A DNA stretch of 64,000 bases from Massilia rhizosphaerae (GTDB lineage: Bacteria > Pseudomonadota > Gammaproteobacteria > Burkholderiales > Burkholderiaceae_D): positions 218,376 to 282,375 of the forward strand of contig NZ_JADKYX010000007.1 of NCBI RefSeq assembly GCF_016093545.1, given 5' to 3'. Below the pieces are notes generated by a model. The model was given only the letters and a program-made list of their open reading frames with translations. It was not told the origin of the DNA and did not search any database. Within the stretch, counting starts at the first letter, position 1; each line of letters begins with the position of its first letter. This document shows, in pieces, positions 60,161-64,000 of this stretch. The translations under genes and the position numbers were made by a program.

Positions 60161-60210
60161 TGGTAGGCCGTGCTGGGCTCGAACCAGCGACCAACGGATT
60201 AAAAGTCCGC
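60161..60210 (-). pseudogene. 3' fragment of tRNA-Lys(UUU)
   Basis: 50 bases corresponding to the anticodon arm, variable loop, T-arm, acceptor 3' strand and CCA of tRNA-Lys. They agree with 50394-50443 apart from a compensated pair change in the T-stem (GCAGG to GCTGG with CCAGC). The 5' half (D-arm and acceptor 5' strand) is replaced by unrelated sequence. This is either a broken second tRNA-Lys gene or an attachment-site remnant. Confidence 0.75.
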
Positions 60211-60374
60211 GATGCTAGCGGCCCACAAGCCGCATGTGTCCTCACTCTGGATCAAATTACTGGATAATATTTTCTTCTATTCTTCGGTGGATTTTGCCCC
60301 ATGAGAGCAGCTTTCTTGTCGATATTATTTCCCACTGTCGCTGGTTCGGGAGGATGCGAAAACTGCAGGTTCGC

Positions 60375-61202
60375 TTACTTTGGAAGGCGTTTTTCGCGCA
60401 GCGCGGTGAACTCCTCGTCGGTGATTTCCGCGTTTGGATACTCATGCCTATCATTTATGACGAATTGAGGAACGGCACTTGTTATTTCGTGTCTTGGTCC
60501 GACGAGCGCGCCGTTTGGAATGACTATGTGTTTCACGAACGGCTTTTCTTCCCAATTTTTCTTCACATACATCTCGCCGGGAATGCAGAAATACCAAGGT
60601 TGGCTCCCAAACGCCGAGAACTGGGCACTGACGATGTCTTGCAGCACATGTATTGCTTTTAATGCGAGATCCTTGTCGTTGTGATCGGTTTCCGGATTGA
60701 AGTGTATTGCCCGGTTCCGCATCTCGTTTAGTTCCCTGAACTTTGTCGCCGCCTCGGGAAGTAATTCGTCCCACGACGCCAAGGCGTCAATCGCTACTGG
60801 CCATTGGTCGAACGAATCCTTGCGATACAGCTTTTTGTACTCCTGTGAACCTTTGTGATGGTCTCTGAGCAGCAATACCATGTGATTCAGTATTCGCTCG
60901 CCGAGGGCGCATGCACCCGTCAACGCGGGATAGTAGCTTCCCACCACGTAAGCGTTCCTTATCTGCTCCAGAAACCGGTTGTGGAACGCCGCTAGCGAAA
61001 TCGGCTTCGCACCAAGGTCCGCAAAATTCTTCACCTTATGGTCTAAATCCCGTTCCCCATATTGGCTCGATAGTCCCAGGACGGTATTCTCGCGGTTCTT
61101 GAGGTGCGCTTCTTTGACCTTCTCATCCCAGTTGTCCGGGATGGGGTCGAAGCTTCTCGCTCGGGAATCAAAATCAAAGGAGAGGATGCGATATCGTTTC
61201 AT
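60375..61202 (-). CDS. Uncharacterised protein with HEPN-like RxxxxH motif
   Basis: 275 residues; no family recognised with certainty. The middle part (about 70-185) is all-helical, with YYPALTGACALGERILNHMVLLLRD and ELNEMRNRAIHFNPETD (R162-N-R-A-I-H167), matching the Rx4-6H motif of HEPN RNase-like domains, with an acidic residue one helix upstream. The C-terminal part (185-275) is beta-rich and ends with an acidic tail. Position: last gene of the Rhs-immunity-RHS-scar series on the minus strand. It could be a displaced toxin or immunity, or a defence protein. The base composition is lower in GC than the core genes. Confidence 0.55.
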   Translation of the reverse strand: MKRYRILSFDFDSRARSFDPIPDNWDEKVKEAHLKNRENTVLGLSSQYGERDLDHKVKNFADLGAKPISLAAFHNRFLEQIRNAYVVGSYYPALTGACALGERILNHMVLLLRDHHKGSQEYKKLYRKDSFDQWPVAIDALASWDELLPEAATKFRELNEMRNRAIHFNPETDHNDKDLALKAIHVLQDIVSAQFSAFGSQPWYFCIPGEMYVKKNWEEKPFVKHIVIPNGALVGPRHEITSAVPQFVINDRHEYPNAEITDEEFTALREKRLPK

Positions 61203-61277
61203 GTTTGCTCTGGCATTCTTATGGGGTTGACGTTGTATTTCTCGGCGGTCTTCGCACGCTCGCGACCGCTTCTGCGT

Positions 61278-61466
61278 TCAGCAAGCGAAAAAATGTTGTA
61301 TCGCCGTGAGGAAATTTTGCCGATGCCGATTGTAATGCAGCCATGCCTCATCATCAAAGTACTGCCCTTGGAACCGTATCGGGTTCCGTATCCCGGCCTT
61401 GTAGCGTGCGCCGTCCCGATCGTAATGCCAATACCGGTTGTAATAGTGCCCTGTTTCCTCATCCAC
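61278..61466 (-). pseudogene. RHS core fragment, rearranged
   Basis: 62 codons: EETGHYYNRYWHYDRDGARY is followed directly by KAGIRNPIRFQGQYFDDEAWLHYNR. Both are pieces of the RHS-associated core, but in the reverse of the normal order, because in intact Rhs proteins GIRNPIRFQGQYFDDETGLHYNRYRYYDPD is one run. This looks like a head-to-tail joint of two partial copies left by recombination. After the second piece the frame ends within 15 codons (TAIQHFFAC), with no toxin domain. Confidence 0.8.
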
Positions 61467-61484
61467 ATGCTGCCCATGGAGCTA

Positions 61485-61760
61485 TCAAATGGATTGCACA
61501 TACTTCTTGGTTGTCCTACTAAGTTTTTCAAGCCTACCCCACCAATCTTTTTGCGATAAATGAGGTAAGTAAAAATCTCCAAGCCACTTCACGTGGCAAC
61601 GCATCTCTATCTGCTTAAGAGCTTCGTTACGCGCATCCGCCAACAAAGTTTGGTCTAACGCCAAATCAGCAAGGTGCTGCAACTCATCAGCATCTTTAAT
61701 AAATCCTCCTTGACGTAAATCGGAGGCGATGCTGGCAATTAATTCTGAAAATGTCGTCAT
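61485..61760 (-). CDS. Candidate Rhs immunity protein
   Basis: 91 residues: MTTFSELIASIASDLRQGGFIKDADELQHLADLALDQTLLADARNEALKQIEMRCHVKWLGDFYLPHL... The chain is helical and acidic, of the size of many immunity proteins. Its ATG overlaps the rhs stop (61757-61760, ATGA), which is the arrangement used for cognate toxin-immunity pairs in Rhs loci. No family is recognised. GC content is lower than in the core of the Rhs gene, as is usual for exchanged toxin/immunity tips. Confidence 0.7.
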   Translation of the reverse strand: MTTFSELIASIASDLRQGGFIKDADELQHLADLALDQTLLADARNEALKQIEMRCHVKWLGDFYLPHLSQKDWWGRLEKLSRTTKKYVQSI

Positions 61761-64000
61761 CGTTTGACTGCTCCTGTGTATTTGCCCCCAGCGGTTACGA
61801 CTTGCCAGCCCCCTCCGGTTTTGTCAGATCCCCACAGTGGCTGAGGTGCCACTTTTCCTTCAAGTAGCATTTGATCCCGAGCTAGGGCAACAGGACTTTC
61901 AACTTCTGCTGTATTGCTTGGTGGAAGCGCAAGTCTTTGACGTCTTTCCGCAGGTGTTGTTCCAGCCGAGCATCGTGTCACAAATACTCCTGACGCTGCT
62001 CCTGGGGCGGATTCAGTAATTATAAACTGCTCACCGGCGCGACCGTGAGAAGCATAAATTTGACCGTCAAAGCTGTTTACTACCTCCTGCTGCTGCGTTT
62101 TTGAAAGTCCTCGTGCTTTCAAAAGGCTTCTTGCAGAGTTATTTTTTATCGGAATTCCTAGGCATGTGGTAAGCCCCAGCGGGTCCATCCATCCCGTTGG
62201 ATTAGGCGCGTACTTATAGAGATTCTCACCGCCATTGAGCCCAATTGGGTCTCGGGTGAGGTACCTTGCTGTATCGGGATCGTAATACCGATACCGGTTG
62301 TAGTGCAGCCCCGTCTCGTCATCAAAATACTGCCCCTGAAACCGTATCGGATTCCGTATCCCGGCCTTGCGCGCCGCCTCGCTGATCGCCTCCTTCGCCT
62401 GCCCCCACGCCTTGTACTGCGCCGACCACGCGACCTTGCCTTCATGGTCGGTCAACTCCTGCGGCGTACCCAGATGATCGCATTGATAGAAGGCGATCTC
62501 ATCCTTACCGAACGGCTCGGCTTCCTGCTCGTACTCACCGCTCCACAGCGGATCGAGCGCAATATCGTACTTGCCGTCGTTGCCCGCCATCAGCGCTTTC
62601 ACATCGGTGGTGGGCGCCAGCCGAAGCGCCTGACTTCGGCTGGCCTGCACCAGCGGCACGAAGCTGTCGCGCTCGTACACATAGTGCACCGTCCGTTCGC
62701 TGGCCGCATGGCCCTTGCGCACGCTGCTTTCCAACGCCAGCGTGTCGCCGTCCCAACCGTACATGGTCCGGGTCGTCTCCCGGAAGACGGTGCCCTCCAC
62801 CGCCTGGCTGTGCTTGGCAATGCGCCGCCCCAGCGGATCGTAGGCAAAGGTGGTGACGCCATGATCGGTCGTGGCGCGGGTCATCCGGTTGAACGCATCC
62901 CATGCATACTCGGCCCGAAGACCGTTCTGTGTACGTTCCACGAGGTTGCCGCGTTCGTCGTAGCGGTAGCGGACACCGGCATATTCCTTGAGCAGATTGT
63001 CCAGCAGTTTCGGCAGCGGGGCGCGACGGGTGATCGGCTCCTGCTGCGCGGTATCGGCTGCCTGGATGTTGCCGGCCGGGTCGAAGGCGAAGGTTTCATG
63101 ACCCAATGCGCTGTTTGCCGCCAGCAGCCGTCCGACCGGGTCGTAGCGGTATTCGACAAGGCCGCGCCGGCTGTCTTCGAGGCTGGTCAACTGGCCGGAT
63201 GCGTCGTAGCGGTAGCGCCGCAGGATCTCGGGTTGCATGCCGGCCTGTACGCCGGAACGGTACGGGTCGGGGTAGGGAGGCCGGTCTTTCCGGCCGGCCT
63301 GCGCGGTGGCACCGAGCTGCTGTTCGACCAGGCGCCCAAGCGGGTCGTACTTCATCGTTTGCAGCAGGCCGTTGGCCTGGGTGCGGCCGATTTCCTGGTA
63401 CAGCGCGTCGCGCTCGAAGGAGACAAGGTCTTGCCCGTCGAGCAGCAGCCCGTGCACGTGGCCGGCGCCGTAGGTCAGCCAGTCGATGCGGTGGCCGTCG
63501 GGACGGGTGGTGCCGGTGCGCTGGTTGAGTTCGTCGTAGTGGTGGTGCCAGACCGCAGTGCGTTTGTCGGGGTGGAATGGACCCTGGTAGTGCTGGAGCT
63601 CGCGCACCAGGTTGCCGGCAACGTCGTAGAACCATTGCAACCTGGCGTGTTCGTTCTTCGCTTCGGCCAATTGGCCGTTGGCGTTGTAGGCGAAGGTTTC
63701 GATTTGCTCTGGCTGGCCGGGGGCTGCGGCCCGGCGTTGGACGAGGCGGCCCATGGGGTCGAAGTCGAGCCGGGTGATCACGCCGGCTTCGACGGTTTCT
63801 GCCAGCACGCCGCTGGCTTCGTCGTAGCGGTATTCGGTGACCTTGCCGTCGAAGCCCTGTTCCTGCAGCAGGCGGCCGACCGGGTCGTACTGGAAACGGT
63901 AGACGCTGCCGTTTTCGTTTTCCAGCGCGGACAGGCGGCCGAGCGCGTCCCACTGATAGCGCAGACTGTGTCCAACGGCGTCGATACGCTTCGCGATCAG
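61757..64000 (-). CDS. Rhs polymorphic toxin, C-terminal part (5' end outside window)
   Basis: At least 748 codons; the frame is open to the window end (LIAKRIDAVGHSLRYQWDALGRLSALE). Many YD repeats (for example YDPVGRLLQEQ, YDALYQEIGRTQANG, FDPAGNIQAADTAQQ) form the shell. The RHS-associated core KAGIRNPIRFQGQYFDDETGLHYNRYRYYDPDTARYLTRDPIGLNGGENLYKYAPNPTGWMDPLGL marks the end of the conserved part; the auto-cleavage motif DPxGL is present. The last 137 residues (61760-62170; starting TTCLGIPIKNNSARSLLKAR) differ in composition and form the toxin, which I cannot assign. The toxin includes ASGVFVTRC, ALPPSNTAEVE and GGGWQVVTAGGKYTG. Such proteins are delivered by T6SS VgrG or similar. Confidence 0.9.
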   Translation of the reverse strand: MIAKRIDAVGHSLRYQWDALGRLSALENENGSVYRFQYDPVGRLLQEQGFDGKVTEYRYDEASGVLAETVEAGVITRLDFDPMGRLVQRRAAAPGQPEQIETFAYNANGQLAEAKNEHARLQWFYDVAGNLVRELQHYQGPFHPDKRTAVWHHHYDELNQRTGTTRPDGHRIDWLTYGAGHVHGLLLDGQDLVSFERDALYQEIGRTQANGLLQTMKYDPLGRLVEQQLGATAQAGRKDRPPYPDPYRSGVQAGMQPEILRRYRYDASGQLTSLEDSRRGLVEYRYDPVGRLLAANSALGHETFAFDPAGNIQAADTAQQEPITRRAPLPKLLDNLLKEYAGVRYRYDERGNLVERTQNGLRAEYAWDAFNRMTRATTDHGVTTFAYDPLGRRIAKHSQAVEGTVFRETTRTMYGWDGDTLALESSVRKGHAASERTVHYVYERDSFVPLVQASRSQALRLAPTTDVKALMAGNDGKYDIALDPLWSGEYEQEAEPFGKDEIAFYQCDHLGTPQELTDHEGKVAWSAQYKAWGQAKEAISEAARKAGIRNPIRFQGQYFDDETGLHYNRYRYYDPDTARYLTRDPIGLNGGENLYKYAPNPTGWMDPLGLTTCLGIPIKNNSARSLLKARGLSKTQQQEVVNSFDGQIYASHGRAGEQFIITESAPGAASGVFVTRCSAGTTPAERRQRLALPPSNTAEVESPVALARDQMLLEGKVAPQPLWGSDKTGGGWQVVTAGGKYTGAVKR

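Larger units (their letters stand above)
59363..60374. other. One-kilobase AT-richer region without intact genes; tRNA-Lys remnant inside
   Basis: No credible protein gene is seen. The base composition is clearly lower in GC than the neighbours. A hairpin CGCCAC-N10-GTGGCG followed by ATTTTTA lies near 59604-59632, and at 60115-60210 there is a tRNA-Lys 3' fragment with its terminator. Open frames across the tRNA remnant give artefactual peptides. The composition suggests foreign or decayed DNA at the border of the Rhs locus. Confidence 0.55.

Noticed and set aside
50394..60210. Region between the tRNA-Lys gene and its fragment as a genomic island
   Set aside because: The fragment lies on the 5' side of the intact tRNA, whereas insertion at the 3' end would leave it on the other side. 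No integrase is present, and the genes between look like core genes. Only the Rhs side remains a candidate island.
59962..60267. A 101-codon plus-strand frame containing GRAGLEPATNGL
   Set aside because: This peptide is the known artefact from translating the reverse complement of a tRNA gene; it covers the tRNA-Lys fragment.

Overview
The window is a piece of a GC-rich (about 65-70 %) chromosome. Three PEP-CTERM surface proteins, many secreted polysaccharide-degrading enzymes, a NodT/EmrAB efflux operon, a monomeric isocitrate dehydrogenase and a LodA/LodB pair together suggest a betaproteobacterium of the Oxalobacteraceae, close to Massilia, Telluria or Pseudoduganella. This assignment is inferred from gene content, not from a marker gene. 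Much of the long-ORF signal on the strand opposite each gene is a high-GC shadow and is left out.

Layout. 1-0.9 kb: a type VI secretion Hcp protein followed by a truncated cysteine-amidase effector. 1.2-7.1 kb: two tandem paralogues of a secreted alginate-lyase-family protein, with duplicated upstream DNA and a small DUF1232 gene between them. 7.4-12.8 kb: an NAD-dependent hydroxyacid dehydrogenase, a PEP-CTERM protein running into a decayed amidohydrolase, aquaporin Z, and a MuiA-like protein. 12.9-17.0 kb: an operon of a PEP-CTERM protein and an 1187-residue pectate lyase/pectinesterase. 17.2-19.5 kb: icd with tandem terminators. 19.8-21.7 kb: a LytS/LytTR two-component pair. 21.8-27.2 kb: two small genes, a TetR repressor, and a divergent EmrA-EmrB-NodT drug efflux operon. 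27.3-31.1 kb: an M49-type metallopeptidase, a second secreted HExxH protein and a BON protein. 31.2-35.7 kb: an HDOD regulator with a probably leaderless mRNA, and a four-gene set (PEP-mutase-like, DUF4331, DUF4198, XRE regulator). 35.9-38.8 kb: a choice-of-anchor A PEP-CTERM protein, an MFS transporter and YigZ. 38.9-42.3 kb: a GH13 amylase gene split exactly between two codons by an IS200/IS605-type element that keeps tnpB but only the tail of tnpA. 42.3-47.0 kb: a TonB receptor-YfiR-GGDEF/EAL operon. 47.1-50.5 kb: a Cpx-like module (CpxP-like, CpxR-like, CpxA-like, membrane protein) with GTAAA-N5-GTAAA boxes, then tRNA-Lys. 50.6-54.5 kb: two further cyclic-di-GMP enzymes. 54.6-59.4 kb: a GH16 glucanase with a LacI-type operator, and lodB/lodA. 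59.4-64.0 kb: an AT-richer region with a tRNA-Lys fragment, an unassigned protein with a HEPN-like RxxxxH motif, an RHS scar, a candidate immunity gene, and an Rhs polymorphic toxin that runs off the end.

Common themes. (i) Plant and algal polysaccharide use: alginate-lyase-like, pectin, beta-glucan and starch enzymes. (ii) Antagonism: Hcp plus amidase at one end, Rhs toxin plus immunity at the other, and H2O2-producing LodA. (iii) Surface and signal control: PEP-CTERM proteins, three cyclic-di-GMP enzymes, and Cpx-like and LytTR systems. The observations most worth following up are the TnpB insertion that leaves the amylase frame restorable, the Cpx-like module with its own boxes at two promoters, the Rhs toxin/immunity end with a recombination scar, and a response regulator that seems to lack a normal start codon.
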